From Halomonas campaniensis (GTDB lineage: Bacteria > Pseudomonadota > Gammaproteobacteria > Pseudomonadales > Halomonadaceae): 64,000 nt of DNA. The stretch is from NCBI RefSeq assembly GCF_014193375.1, contig NZ_JACHZF010000010.1:1-64000 (forward strand). Direction: 5' to 3'. Shown in pieces: positions 10,349 through 19,843 of the stretch. How positions within the stretch are numbered: the stretch's first letter is position 1; each line of letters starts with the position of its first letter. A program made the translations under genes and the position numbers. The notes under the pieces are model-generated. The model searched no databases. It worked only from the letters and a program-made list of their open reading frames with translations, and was not told the origin of the DNA.

Positions 10349-11888
10349 GGAAGGTCTCCTCGGCCAGGGCCTTGCGTCGCAGCAGGAAGGAGGCGCGGTA
10401 GCGCTCCTCGCCGTAGCTCTGCTGCAGGTGGGTCAGGGTGCGGTGGACGAAGGCCAGGCCCAGCGCATCGGCCCAGGCCAGGGGCCCGCGCGGGTAGTTG
10501 ACGCCGGCCTGCATGGCGAGATCGCCGTCCCGGGCGCTGCACACGCCCTGGAGCACGGCGTCGGCGGCCTCGTTGGCGAGCATCGCCACGGTGCGCAGCA
10601 CCGCGAGGCCAGGGGTATCGGTGAGCCAGGCAACGTCCAGGCCCAGGCGCTGGAAGAGCGCGGTGGCCTGCTCGCGGGCCTCGGCGTCGACGCCGGGGCT
10701 TGCCGCCAGGGCAATGGCGCTGGCGTGCCCGTAGTCCAGACAGAGATCGAACAGCACCAGGGCCTCGAGGCCCTCGTCCCGGGCACGCTCGGCGGCGCAG
10801 CGACCGTCGCTCAGCGCGAGCGTCAGGCCGCCCAGGCGCAGGCGGGCCTCGCCGGAGATGCTCTCCCGGCGCACCACCGCGACACCGGCGGCCTCGGCGC
10901 GGGCCACCAGCGGCGCGATGGCGCCGAGCTGGCCTTCGGCCACCAGCGGCGGCAGCTCGGCCTCGGCGGCGGGAGCGAAGTCGGGCGCGACGGAGGTGGC
11001 ACCGTCACGCTGCCCTTCACGCTCTCGATAGTCGTAGAAGCCCTGGCCGCTCTTGCGCCCCAGTCGGTCGGCCTCCACCAGTGCCTGCTGCACCAGGGAG
11101 GGCTCGAAGCGGGTGTCGCCGTAGTAGGCGTCGAACACCGAGCGGGTCACGGCGTAGTTGACGTCGTGGCCGATCAGGTCCATCAGCTCGAAGGGCCCCA
11201 TGCGAAAGCCGCCGGCCTGGCGCAGCAGGGCGTCCAGGGTGGCGGGGGCGGCCACGCCCTCCTGCATCAGGCGCAGCCCCTCGGCGTAGAAGGGGCGGGC
11301 GACGCGGTTGACGATGAAGCCGGGCGTGGAGCTGGCGTGGACCGGCACCTTGCCCCAGGCCGCGGCGGTGGCATGGAGGGTCTCGGCGACCTCGGCGTCG
11401 GTGGCCAGGCCCGAGATCACCTCGACCAGCTTCATCACCGGCGCGGGGTTGAAGAAGTGCAGGCCGGCCACGCGCTCGGGGCGCTCGAGGCCGGCGGCGA
11501 TGGAGGTGATGGAGAGCGAGGAGGTGTTGCTGGTGAGCAGGGTGTCGGGGCCGCAGAGGGCCTCCAGCTCGGCGAAGACGCCGCGCTTGACCTCCAGGTT
11601 CTCGACGATGGCCTCCACCACCAGGCGGCTGTCGGCAAGCTCCGCCAGGGTGGCGGCCGGCGCCATGCGCGCGATGATGGCGTCGACCTCGTCCTGAGCC
11701 ATCTTGCCCCGGGCCACGCGCTTCTCGAGCTGGCGGCGCACGCCATCGATGCCGGCCCGGGCGGCGCCGTCGCGGTTGTCGTAGAGGCGCACCGGATGGC
11801 CGGCCTGGGCCGCCACCTGGGCGATGCCGGCGCCCATGGCGCCGGCGCCGATCACGGCGATGATGTCGTGGGTTGCGAGGGCGGGCAT
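10341..11888 (-). CDS. paaH: 3-hydroxyadipyl-CoA dehydrogenase
   Basis: PaaH oxidises (S)-3-hydroxyadipyl-CoA with NAD+ to 3-oxoadipyl-CoA. The 515 residues start with a Rossmann fold (VIGAGAMGAGIAQVAAQAG) and the NTSSLSITSIA segment, with HFFNPAPVMKLVEV carrying the catalytic His. Two C-terminal dehydrogenase-type helical domains follow, joined by a variable linker. The ATG at 11888 has AAGGGGGAG just upstream. That Shine-Dalgarno lies inside a 20-base duplicate of the 3' end of paaG. The protein is longer than E. coli PaaH (475), as in many proteobacterial versions. Confidence 0.95.
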   Translation of the reverse strand: MPALATHDIIAVIGAGAMGAGIAQVAAQAGHPVRLYDNRDGAARAGIDGVRRQLEKRVARGKMAQDEVDAIIARMAPAATLAELADSRLVVEAIVENLEVKRGVFAELEALCGPDTLLTSNTSSLSITSIAAGLERPERVAGLHFFNPAPVMKLVEVISGLATDAEVAETLHATAAAWGKVPVHASSTPGFIVNRVARPFYAEGLRLMQEGVAAPATLDALLRQAGGFRMGPFELMDLIGHDVNYAVTRSVFDAYYGDTRFEPSLVQQALVEADRLGRKSGQGFYDYREREGQRDGATSVAPDFAPAAEAELPPLVAEGQLGAIAPLVARAEAAGVAVVRRESISGEARLRLGGLTLALSDGRCAAERARDEGLEALVLFDLCLDYGHASAIALAASPGVDAEAREQATALFQRLGLDVAWLTDTPGLAVLRTVAMLANEAADAVLQGVCSARDGDLAMQAGVNYPRGPLAWADALGLAFVHRTLTHLQQSYGEERYRASFLLRRKALAEETFHD

Positions 11889-11889
11889 C

Positions 11890-11992
11890 TCACTCCCCCT
11901 TGAAGCTGGTGTGTGAAGCGCGTTTGTCCATCCGCGCACCAAGCGCGTGAGCCGTCGTCAGGACGAGCATGGTCACTCCCCCTTGAAGCTGG
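11890..11992. repeat. 20-bp direct repeat of the paaG 3' end
   Basis: The 20 bases TCACTCCCCCTTGAAGCTGG occur at 11973-11992, where they encode the last codons and stop of paaG, and again at 11890-11909, directly before the paaH start. Read on the minus strand, both copies spell SFKGE-stop. The downstream copy provides the purine-rich Shine-Dalgarno of paaH. The 63 bases between look like non-coding filler. This looks like a small duplication between adjacent genes. Confidence 0.8.
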
Positions 11993-12764
11993 GCTGGCGT
12001 TTCTCCATGAAGGCGGCCACGCCCTCGCGGTAGTCGGCGGTGCGGCCGGCCAGGCGCTGCAGGTCGCGCTCCAGGTCGAGCTGGGCGTCGAAGTCGTTGT
12101 CGGCGCTGGCGTGCAGGGCGCGCTTGATCAGCGCCAGGCCCCGGGTCGGCTGGGTGGCCAGGTGGCGGGCCAGGGTGAGCGCCTCGTCCTGCAGGGATTC
12201 GTCGTCCACCACCTTCCAGATCATGCCCCACTGCTCGGCCTGCTCGGCGCTGAGCTTGTCGCCCAGCATGGCCAGCCCCTTGGCGCGGGCCATGCCCACC
12301 AGGCGCGGCAGGCTCCAGGTGCCGCCGGAATCCGGCACCAGGCCGATCCGGCAGAAGGCCTGGATGAAGCTGGCGGAGCGCGCCGCCAGCACGATGTCGC
12401 AGGTCAGGGCGATGTTGGCACCGGCGCCGGCGGCCACGCCGTTCACCGCACAGACGGTGGGGAAGGGGAGGTCGCGCAGGGCGCGCAGCATGGGGTTGTA
12501 GCGCTTCTCGAGGGATTCGCCCAGGTCCGGCGCCTCGGCGCCGGGGGCCACGTTGCGGTCGGAGAGGTCCTGGCCGGCGCAGAAGCCGCGGCCGTTGCCG
12601 GTGAGCAGCAGGGCGCGCACGCTGCTGTCCTGGCGCACGGCCTTGAGGGCCTGGCGCATCTCGGCGTGCAGCTCGGCGTTGAAGCTGTTGAGGCTGTCGG
12701 GGCGGTTCAGCGTGAGGCGGGCGACGCCGTCTTCCACGGTGTAGAGCAGGGGCGCTTCACTCAT
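11973..12764 (-). CDS. paaG: Ring-1,2-epoxyphenylacetyl-CoA isomerase
   Basis: PaaG converts the unstable ring epoxide to oxepin-CoA and later shifts a double bond for beta-oxidation. The 263-residue crotonase-fold protein has the oxyanion-hole segments GRGFCAGQDL (about 59-67) and VAAGAGANIAL. The acidic catalytic residue is Asp145 in GLVPDSGGTW, the isomerase-type aspartate that separates PaaG from hydratases such as PaaF. It follows paaF by 16 bases. Length is normal (E. coli 262). Confidence 0.95.
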   Translation of the reverse strand: MSEAPLLYTVEDGVARLTLNRPDSLNSFNAELHAEMRQALKAVRQDSSVRALLLTGNGRGFCAGQDLSDRNVAPGAEAPDLGESLEKRYNPMLRALRDLPFPTVCAVNGVAAGAGANIALTCDIVLAARSASFIQAFCRIGLVPDSGGTWSLPRLVGMARAKGLAMLGDKLSAEQAEQWGMIWKVVDDESLQDEALTLARHLATQPTRGLALIKRALHASADNDFDAQLDLERDLQRLAGRTADYREGVAAFMEKRQPSFKGE

Positions 12765-12780
12765 GATCGATTTCCTGTGT

Positions 12781-13554
<774 letters not shown>

Positions 13555-13623
13555 GGTGTCCTCGTCTTCGGCACGGGGTAGGCACGGCAAGGGCCCGCGG
13601 TCAGTGCGGGTGAGCCTGGGTCG

Positions 13624-13651
13624 AGTATAGGTTTTTTTTGATACGCATCAA
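13624..13651 (-). promoter_or_regulatory. Probable sigma70 promoter of the paaFGHIJK run
   Basis: On the minus strand a -35 TTGATG (13651-13646) and a -10 TATACT (13629-13624) are separated by 16 bases, including an A8 run. Predicted transcription starts near 13617, giving a leader of about 60 bases before paaF. The -10 matches five of six consensus positions. Confidence 0.65.
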
Positions 13652-13652
13652 A
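13637..13652. promoter_or_regulatory. Palindrome over the paaF promoter, candidate PaaX operator
   Basis: TTTGAT-ACGC-ATCAAA has perfect 6-base inverted arms covering the -35 and part of the spacer of the paaF promoter, a repressor position. The TGATnCGC core resembles the E. coli PaaX box (TGATTCGCG core) as I remember it. The paaX gene is in the same cluster, so PaaX released by phenylacetyl-CoA is the natural candidate. Confidence 0.55.
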
Positions 13653-13950
13653 TCGAACGTGGTCGACATGATGTATCGTTTATGCCGTAGGCCCCAAGGA
13701 TTCGGCTTGCTTTTCAGGAGGTTGTGACAGCAAATCGCCCGCCCGGAAGGCGAGGTTATACCATGGTCGAAACCCGCCGCTGGTGACGCGGTGTTCTCCC
13801 GTAACCATCTGATATTAATATGGACTTTGGGCTTGTCTCGGGCGCCCGGGAGAAGGCGTGGCGAGTCGGGGTTTGATGTTTTGTTACGCTATGGATAGTC
13901 TTTCTATCAATATCGTATCGAATACAGCCTCCCGCTGCGCAGGAACCGCA
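13652..13950. promoter_or_regulatory. Divergent paaF-paaN control region
   Basis: This AT-rich stretch has no gene. On the plus strand TTGTTA (13881-13886), an 18-base spacer and TATCAA (13905-13910) form a plausible paaN promoter, with GATAG-N5-CTATC (13894-13908) inside it. A second palindrome, ATATTAATAT, lies at 13812-13821. These may be operators for the divergent pair. None is certain. Confidence 0.4.
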
Positions 13951-15627
13951 ATGTCACGACACGCCCAGCAGTTGTTCGACCGTCACCGCGAGACCCTCGA
14001 CCAGGCCGTCGAGGCCATTACCAGCCGCGGTTTCTGGAGCCCCTTTCCCGAGAACATCAAGAAGTATCCGGAGGAGGCGGTGAAGGGGGCCTCCCGGCGC
14101 TTCGAGGCCCTGCTCGGACGGCCCTTCCCCCTCAAGGTGCCGGCGGTGGCCGGCCAGGTGGGTGGCGAGGCCTCCCCCTACGGCTTCGAGCTGGGCGTGA
14201 CCTATGACCAGCCCGAGCAGGGCGCGCTGATCGCGGCGATGCAGGCGGCGATGCCCGCCTGGCGCGACGCCGGCGCCGAGGCCCGGGTGGGTGTCTGCCT
14301 GGAGATCCTGGCGCGCCTGAACGCCATGAGCCCGGACATTGCCCAGGCGGTGACCCACACCAGCGGCCAGGCGCCGATGATGGCCTTCCAGGCCGGCGGC
14401 CCCCACGCCCAGGACCGCGGCCTCGAGGCCGTGACCTATGCCTGGCAGGCGATGTCCCGGGTGCCGGCGACGGCCAGGTGGGTGAAGCCCCAGGGGAAGC
14501 ATGACCCCCTGGTGCTCGACAAGCGCTACCACATCGTGCCCCGCGGCATCTCCCTGGTGGTGGCCTGCTCCACCTTCCCCACCTGGAACACCTACCCGGG
14601 GCTGTTCGCCAGCCTGGCCACCGGCAACCCGGTGATCCTCAAGCCGCACCCGGCCGCCATCCTGCCGGTGGCCATGACCGCCCGGGTCGCCCAGGAGGTG
14701 CTCGAGGAGGCCGGCTTCGACCCCTGCCTGGTCAGCCTGGTGCCGGATACCGCCGAGGCCCCGGTGACCAAGCAACTGGCCCTGGAGCCGGCCGTGAAGC
14801 TGATCGACTTCACCGGCTCCAACGCCTTCGGCGAGTGGCTGGAGCAGAACGCGACCCAGGCCCAGGTCTTCACCGAGAAGGCCGGCATCAACACCGTGAT
14901 CATCGACAGCGTCGAGCAGATCAAGCCGGTGGCCCAGAACCTCGCCTTCAGCCTGAGTCTCTACGCCGGCCAGATGTGCACGAGTCCCCAGGCGATCTAC
15001 GTGCCGAAGGAGGGCATCAGGACCGCCGAGGGCCGACTCTCCTTCGACGAGGTGGCCGGCGCCCTGGCCAGGGCCGTCGAGACGTTCCTCTCCGACAACG
15101 ACCGTGCCTGCGCCGTGCTGGGGGCCATCCAGTCGCCGGCCACCGCCGCCCGCATCGACGCGTGCCGCGGCCTGGGCGAGGTGCTGCTGGACAGCGAGCC
15201 CCGCGAGCACGCCCAGTACCCCCGGGCGCGCATCCACACCCCGCTGCTGCTCAAGGTGGACGCCAGCCGGCGCGACGCCTTCGGCGAGGAGCGGTTCGGC
15301 CCGATCAGCTTCGTGATCGCCACCGACAGCACCGCCCACAGCATCCGGCTCGCCCGCGAGGTGATCGGCGAGAAGGGCGCCATCACCCTGGGGGCCTACA
15401 CCACCGATGACGCCGTGGCCGAGCAGTTCGAGGAGCTGGCCATGGCGGTGGCGGCTCCGCTGTCGCTGAATCTGGACGGCGGCGTCTTCGTCAACCAGTC
15501 CGCCGCCTTCAGCGACTTCCACGCCACCGGCGGCAACCCGGCGGCCAACGCTTCCCTGTGCGACCAGGGCTTCGTGGCCCGTCGCTTCGTGGTGGTGCAG
15601 AGCCGTCGCCACGGCCAGCCTGACTGA
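13951..15627 (+). CDS. paaN: Phenylacetate degradation aldehyde dehydrogenase-like protein PaaN
   Basis: A 558-residue aldehyde dehydrogenase superfamily protein of the PaaN type (TIGR02288-like), with no fused hydratase domain. The nucleophile region is [16 protein letters not shown] (about residues 325-340) and the cofactor region includes [16 protein letters not shown]. The ATG at 13951 is chosen because AGGA lies seven bases upstream and [12 protein letters not shown] fits. The longer frame runs back into promoter sequence. It is presumed to act on the ring-opened aldehyde or a related aldehyde, which overlaps in role with PaaZ. It is divergent from paaF and followed 11 bases later by paaY. 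Confidence 0.88.
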   Translation: MSRHAQQLFDRHRETLDQAVEAITSRGFWSPFPENIKKYPEEAVKGASRRFEALLGRPFPLKVPAVAGQVGGEASPYGFELGVTYDQPEQGALIAAMQAAMPAWRDAGAEARVGVCLEILARLNAMSPDIAQAVTHTSGQAPMMAFQAGGPHAQDRGLEAVTYAWQAMSRVPATARWVKPQGKHDPLVLDKRYHIVPRGISLVVACSTFPTWNTYPGLFASLATGNPVILKPHPAAILPVAMTARVAQEVLEEAGFDPCLVSLVPDTAEAPVTKQLALEPAVKLIDFTGSNAFGEWLEQNATQAQVFTEKAGINTVIIDSVEQIKPVAQNLAFSLSLYAGQMCTSPQAIYVPKEGIRTAEGRLSFDEVAGALARAVETFLSDNDRACAVLGAIQSPATAARIDACRGLGEVLLDSEPREHAQYPRARIHTPLLLKVDASRRDAFGEERFGPISFVIATDSTAHSIRLAREVIGEKGAITLGAYTTDDAVAEQFEELAMAVAAPLSLNLDGGVFVNQSAAFSDFHATGGNPAANASLCDQGFVARRFVVVQSRRHGQPD

Positions 15628-15638
15628 GGAGACACCAG

Positions 15639-16253
15639 ATGCCCTGTTATCGACTCGAGGGGGTCACCCCGGTGGTACACCCCACCGCCTATGTGCATCC
15701 CACCGCGGTGCTGATCGGTGACGTCATCGTCGGCCCGGGCTGCTACGTGGGCCCCGGCGCGGTGATGCGCGGCGACTTCGGCCAGCTGGTGCTGGAGGAG
15801 GGGGCCAACCTCCAGGACACCTGCGTGATGCATGGCTTCCCCGGCTGCGTCACCCGGGTGGAGAAGGATGGCCATATCGGCCATGGCGCGGTGCTGCACG
15901 GCTGCGTGGTGGGCCAGGACGCCATGGTGGGCATGAACGCCGTGGTGATGGACAACGCGGTGATCGGCGCCCGCTCCATCGTCGCCGCGGCGGCCTTCGT
16001 CAAGACCGGCTTCGAGTGCCCGCCCCGGTCGCTGGTGATGGGCGCGCCGGCCAAGGTCAAGCGGGAGCTGAGCGACGAGGAGATCGCCTGGAAGCAGCAG
16101 GGCACCCGCGAGTACCAGCGCCTGACCGAGCGCTGCCGCGACAGCCTGGAGCCCTGCGAGCCGCTGGCCGAGCTGGAGGCCGGCCGGCCGCGGCTGAACG
16201 CCGGCGATACCCAGCCCAAGCAGCAGACCCTGGGCCAGCAGGACCGCTCATGA
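15639..16253 (+). CDS. paaY: Hexapeptide-repeat thioesterase PaaY
   Basis: PaaY is a left-handed beta-helix protein of the gamma-carbonic-anhydrase group that acts as a thioesterase, removing 2-hydroxycyclohepta-1,4,6-triene-1-formyl-CoA and other stalled CoA esters. The 204 residues show repeated hexapeptide turns ([35 protein letters not shown]) with the metal-type histidines in MHGFPG and [10 protein letters not shown] long charged C-terminal helix follows, as in E. coli PaaY (196 residues). It forms a two-gene unit with paaN. Confidence 0.93.
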   Translation: MPCYRLEGVTPVVHPTAYVHPTAVLIGDVIVGPGCYVGPGAVMRGDFGQLVLEEGANLQDTCVMHGFPGCVTRVEKDGHIGHGAVLHGCVVGQDAMVGMNAVVMDNAVIGARSIVAAAAFVKTGFECPPRSLVMGAPAKVKRELSDEEIAWKQQGTREYQRLTERCRDSLEPCEPLAELEAGRPRLNAGDTQPKQQTLGQQDRS

Positions 16254-16295
16254 GGTGACGGGACACGCCGGCGTTGCCGGCGGTGACGAAGCAAG

Positions 16296-16326
16296 CGCCC
16301 CCTGCCATGAGCCATGGCAGGGGGCG
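16296..16326. terminator. Bidirectional terminator between paaY and paaX
   Basis: Perfect 14-base arms CGCCCCCTGCCATG (16296-16309) and their complement (16313-16326) around a 3-base loop lie between the convergent ends of paaY and paaX. T tracts are weak on both strands, but the stem is very stable and the position fits. Confidence 0.75.
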
Positions 16327-16370
16327 TTCGCGTGTGGGGTCGGCCGGGCGCAGGCGCCGGCCACAGGGCC

Positions 16371-17297
16371 CTAGTCCAGCCCGCCGAAGCGTCGGTAGAA
16401 GCTGGGGCCGGGGGCCGGCAGGGGACCCTCGGCGGTCTCCAGGTGGCGGTCGAGCCAGCTCTCGGCGCGGCGGTAGATCATGCGGTAGATGTTGCGGCAC
16501 AGCTGGTGGGCGTTGCGCCCCTCCCAGGCGGTGGGCAGCAGCTCGTCGGGCAGCTGGGGGTCGCGCAGCTGCACCCGGCGGTACTCGTGGATCAGCAGGG
16601 TGCGGGCGATGAAGCAGGCCTCCTCGTCGAGGTGGTTCTCCTCGTTGAGCGCCTTCCACAGCGGGCGGAAGAGGGTCAGGAAGCGCTGGTAATGCTCGGC
16701 CAGCTCGTCGAGGTTCCAGCTCTCGCGCACCTGCAGGCGCAGCGGCTTGCTGGCCAGGGGCTCCAGGGCCTCGGTCTGCAGCACGATGGCCTCGTCGGCG
16801 GCGCCCAGCTCCTGGAGGGCGGCCATGGCCTCGCTGCGGCCGAGCATGGGGTGGGCGAGCAGCCCCGGGGCGAAGTGGCCGAAGCCCAGCCACTCCAGCT
16901 CGTCGCGCACCTTCTGGCGTCGGCTGCTGTCCAGCTGGCTCAGCAGCACCAGGGTCCACTGGCCCGACCAGGGCGCCTGGACGCCGTGATAGACGCGCTT
17001 GAAGGCCTGCTCGAAGCGGCGCCGCCCCGGCCCGCTCAGGCTGTAGTAGCTGCGCCGGCCCACCTTCTCCCCCTGCAGCCAGGTCTCCCGGGTCAGGCGA
17101 TAGACCGAGGTGCGCACCAGCCGCTCGTTGATGCCGATGGGCTCCACCAGCTTCGACAGGCTGCCCAGCCAGACGGTACCGCCGCGGGGCACGATGGCAT
17201 CGCCGTAGACGGTGATGATCAGCGAGCCGGCACGGATCGGACGGCGCTGCTGGAAGTCATCGATGAGGGCGGAGACGCATTCGGTGGCGGATGACAT
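16371..17297 (-). CDS. paaX: Phenylacetate catabolon repressor PaaX
   Basis: PaaX is a GntR-like winged-helix repressor released from paa promoters by phenylacetyl-CoA. The 308-residue protein has the N-terminal helix-turn-helix region (GSLIITVYGDAIVPRGG, then VWLGSLSKLVEPIGINERLV), the wing RRSYYSLSGPGRRRF and the PaaX effector/dimer domain downstream. The ATG at 17297 (MSSATECVSAL) aligns with E. coli PaaX (316 residues). An earlier in-frame ATG at 17363 has no Shine-Dalgarno. It is convergent with paaY and probably acts on the palindrome at 13637. Confidence 0.95.
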   Translation of the reverse strand: MSSATECVSALIDDFQQRRPIRAGSLIITVYGDAIVPRGGTVWLGSLSKLVEPIGINERLVRTSVYRLTRETWLQGEKVGRRSYYSLSGPGRRRFEQAFKRVYHGVQAPWSGQWTLVLLSQLDSSRRQKVRDELEWLGFGHFAPGLLAHPMLGRSEAMAALQELGAADEAIVLQTEALEPLASKPLRLQVRESWNLDELAEHYQRFLTLFRPLWKALNEENHLDEEACFIARTLLIHEYRRVQLRDPQLPDELLPTAWEGRNAHQLCRNIYRMIYRRAESWLDRHLETAEGPLPAPGPSFYRRFGGLD

Positions 17298-17440
17298 GAT
17301 ACGAGCCGGTTCCCTCTCTCCAGGAGTTGCAAAGGGCCCTGGCCTCGAGGGCGTCCGGGCCATGGCAGCCGAATGTTACGGTTGCGAAGGATCTTACCAC
17401 AGGAAGTGTGTCAGGTTGCCTCGTGCCATCGAAGGGGCGC

Positions 17441-17950
17441 TCAGGGCGTGCGGCAGGTGGGGGAAGGCGCCTCGCCGTCATGATCCATCACCAGCCTGAG
17501 GTAGAAGCTGCCGCCCATGTTGCAGCGGGTCCTGCCCGCCCCGGCGAAGTCCACGAAGCAGTCCTGCTGGGAGTGACCGCCGGCGCTGGCCTCGGTCCAG
17601 TACCAGCCGGCCGGGGTATCCGGAAAGGCGGCGGTGTCGATCGCCGGTCCGTGCTCGGCGGGGCTCGGCAGCCGCAGGGCGTTCAGCTCGTGGAAGCGGG
17701 GCAGCCGCCAGGGGCACGCCCGGCTGTGCCGGGCCCTGGCCTCGGCTCGGGCCTCCAGGAAGGTCATCCGGGTGGCCGTCCCCTGGCAGCGTTCGTCGGC
17801 AAAGGCCTGCCCCTTGCTGCAGCGCTGCCATACCAGCGACTGCGCCGTGTCGATGACCCGATCTCCCTGCGGGAGCAGGTCACCTTGGGCCGTGGCGGTG
17901 AGCATCACCGCCACGGCCAGCAGGGGCAGCCGGCAGGCGAGGCGCGTCAT
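17441..17950 (-). CDS. Secreted DUF1566 protein
   Basis: A 169-residue exported protein. The start at 17950 gives a signal peptide (MTRLACRLPLLAVAVMLTA, cleavage after AQG) and overlaps the stop of the IclR gene by ATGA, so translation is coupled. The mature part has DUF1566 features: TAQSLVWQRCSKGQ, then CPWRLPRFHELNALR and GWYWTEAS. Cysteines in QRC, ERC, RAC, DCF and RCN suggest disulfides in the periplasm or at the surface. DUF1566 domains are often extracellular with unknown ligands. Its link to an IclR regulator is unexplained. Confidence 0.75.
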   Translation of the reverse strand: MTRLACRLPLLAVAVMLTATAQGDLLPQGDRVIDTAQSLVWQRCSKGQAFADERCQGTATRMTFLEARAEARARHSRACPWRLPRFHELNALRLPSPAEHGPAIDTAAFPDTPAGWYWTEASAGGHSQQDCFVDFAGAGRTRCNMGGSFYLRLVMDHDGEAPSPTCRTP

Positions 17951-18789
17951 GGCCCCGGGGAGGCGGGCGGTTCCGGCACCCGTCCGCCCAGCAGGGCGGT
18001 GATCTCGGCGGCGGTGGTGCGCACCAGTTCGCCGAGTTCGGGGAGCCGCGACTCGGGGATGCGCGCCTTGGGCCCCGAGACCGAGATGGCGGCCAGCGGG
18101 ATGCCGTGCTCGTCGTGGATGCAGGCGGCCACGCACTGCAGGCCGATGGCGTGCTCCTCGCGGTCGCAGGCGAAGCCCTGGCGGCGGATCTCGGCCATTC
18201 CCTCGCGCAGGGTCTCCGGCGTGTGCAGGGTATTCTCGGTGACCCGGGCGAGGCCCTGCTCGGCGAGGATGCGCTCGAACTCGTCGTCCGGCAGCCAGGC
18301 CATCAGCGCCTTGCCGACGCCGGAGGCGTGCAGCGGGGCGCGGGAGCCCAGCCGGGTGATCATGCGCATCATCTGCGACGATTCGCTCTGGGCGAGGAAC
18401 ACCGCCGTGCCGCCATCGCGGATGCCCAGGTTGGCGGTCTCGCCGGTCAGGGCGGTGAGGCGGCGCAGGAAGGGGCGGCTGGTAGCCACGAAGTCGCGGG
18501 CCTCGAGGAAGCTGTTGCCGATGCGGAAGGTCTTCACGTCGATCTTCCAGACGCCGAGCTCGCTGTCCTGGGTGACGAAGCCCTGGCTCTGCAGCGCCTG
18601 CAGCAGGCGGTGGGTCGTCGAGGGCGCCAGGTCGGCCTGCTCGGCCACCTCGGAGAGCGCCAGGCCCCCGGGGCTGGCGGCCAGGCGCTCGAGCAGGTTG
18701 AGCCCGCGCACCAGTGACTGGCTGTGGCCACTGGCCGACTTGCCTGATCCGGCGGGGCGCCCCGCCGTCCTGCGCTTGACTTCACTCAC
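17947..18789 (-). CDS. IclR-family transcriptional regulator
   Basis: A 280-residue regulator with an N-terminal winged helix (SLVRGLNLLERLAASPGGLALSE at about 25-47, PSTTHRLLQALQSQGFV) and a C-terminal GAF-like effector domain (RAPLHASGVGKALMAWLPDDE, CIHDEHGIPLAAISVSGP). IclR proteins bind short palindromes as tetramers and sense small organic acids. The target is not shown by the sequence. Candidates are the downstream gene at 17441, the upstream gene at 18895, or distant genes. An IclR-like operator is seen at the glcB promoter (41327), but linking the two is speculation. Confidence 0.9.
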   Translation of the reverse strand: MSEVKRRTAGRPAGSGKSASGHSQSLVRGLNLLERLAASPGGLALSEVAEQADLAPSTTHRLLQALQSQGFVTQDSELGVWKIDVKTFRIGNSFLEARDFVATSRPFLRRLTALTGETANLGIRDGGTAVFLAQSESSQMMRMITRLGSRAPLHASGVGKALMAWLPDDEFERILAEQGLARVTENTLHTPETLREGMAEIRRQGFACDREEHAIGLQCVAACIHDEHGIPLAAISVSGPKARIPESRLPELGELVRTTAAEITALLGGRVPEPPASPGP

Positions 18790-18894
18790 CCGGTCTCTCC
18801 TCGTGCCGCGTTGGTACGCCAGCGGACAGGATACCGTGTCGCCACGGCCCTGTCTCGGTTGCGGAAATGGCTTCCATTGCCCGTGGCAGGCGCC

Positions 18895-19680
18895 TCAGCG
18901 GTCCCGCCACTGCGGGGCACGCTTCTCGATGAAGGCGTCGATGCCCTCGCCGGCGTCCTCGGCCATCATGTTGCAGGCCATCACCTCGCCGGCGAAGGCG
19001 TAGGCCTCGTCCAGCGGCATCTGCAGCTGGCGCTGGAACATCGCCTTGCCGGTGCGCACCGCCACCGCGCTCTTGGCGCAGATGCTGGTGGTGAGCTCGG
19101 CCACGGCGGTATCGAGGGCCGCGTCGTCGGCAATCCGGTTGACCAGCCCCCAGTCGCGGGCGGTCTCGGCGTCGATGAACTCGCCGGTGAAGAGCAGCTC
19201 CATGGCGCGCTTGCGGGCCACGTTGCGCGACAGCGCCACCGCCGGGGTAGAGCAGAACAGTCCGGCGTTGATGCCGGAGACGGCGAACCGCGCCGAGCGC
19301 GCGGCCACCGCCAGGTCGCAGCTGGCCACCAGCTGGCAGCCGGCGGCGGTGGCCAGCCCCTGGACCCGGGCGATGACCGGCACCGGCAGCTCGACGATGG
19401 CCTGCATCACCGCGCCGCAGCGGGCGAACAGGGTCTGGTAGTAGGCCTTGTCGGGGTTGGCGCGCATCTGCTTGAGGTCGTGGCCGGCGCAGAAGGCGCG
19501 CCCCTCGGCGGCGATCACCACGCAGCGCACGCCGCCATCGTCGGCCAGCCGTGCCAGCTCGGCCTGCAGGGCCTCCAGCATCTCCTCGGAAAGGGCGTTG
19601 AAGCTTCCGGGGCGGTTGAGGGTCAGGGTGGTCACGCCGTCGTGGTCCTGGCGCAGCACGGGGGCGGTCGGGTCGGTCAT
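18895..19680 (-). CDS. Enoyl-CoA hydratase/isomerase-like protein lacking catalytic glutamates (ECHDC3-like)
   Basis: A 261-residue crotonase-fold protein with the CoA/oxyanion segments EGRAFCAGHDLKQMR and VQGLATAAGCQLVASCD. The two hydratase glutamates are replaced: the first aligns with Gln116 in AAGCQLVAS and the second with Gly136 in AVSGINAGLF. This resembles the ECHDC3 branch of the family, whose reaction is not settled. The C-terminus (EGIDAFIEKRAPQWRDR) is normal for crotonases. It lies upstream of the IclR gene on the same strand with a 105-base gap. Confidence 0.85.
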   Translation of the reverse strand: MTDPTAPVLRQDHDGVTTLTLNRPGSFNALSEEMLEALQAELARLADDGGVRCVVIAAEGRAFCAGHDLKQMRANPDKAYYQTLFARCGAVMQAIVELPVPVIARVQGLATAAGCQLVASCDLAVAARSARFAVSGINAGLFCSTPAVALSRNVARKRAMELLFTGEFIDAETARDWGLVNRIADDAALDTAVAELTTSICAKSAVAVRTGKAMFQRQLQMPLDEAYAFAGEVMACNMMAEDAGEGIDAFIEKRAPQWRDR

Positions 19681-19843
19681 CGGTCTCTCCGGTCGGTTCG
19701 GCAGGCGTCAGCCTAGCGCCTGTGGCGGCGCTGTCGGGCGGGCTGCGACCAAAGGAGGGGGCGCCGTGCCGGTGGGCCCGGACGCGAAGGGCCGCCGTGT
19801 CGTGGCGACACGGCGGCCCCGGGCGGTGCGGCGGCGAGGGGGG

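Noticed and set aside
17947..18789. Naming the IclR regulator as the glyoxylate-shunt repressor
   Set aside because: The IclR-like operator at glcB is 23 kb away and nothing in the sequence ties the two; many IclR paralogues are usual in such genomes.
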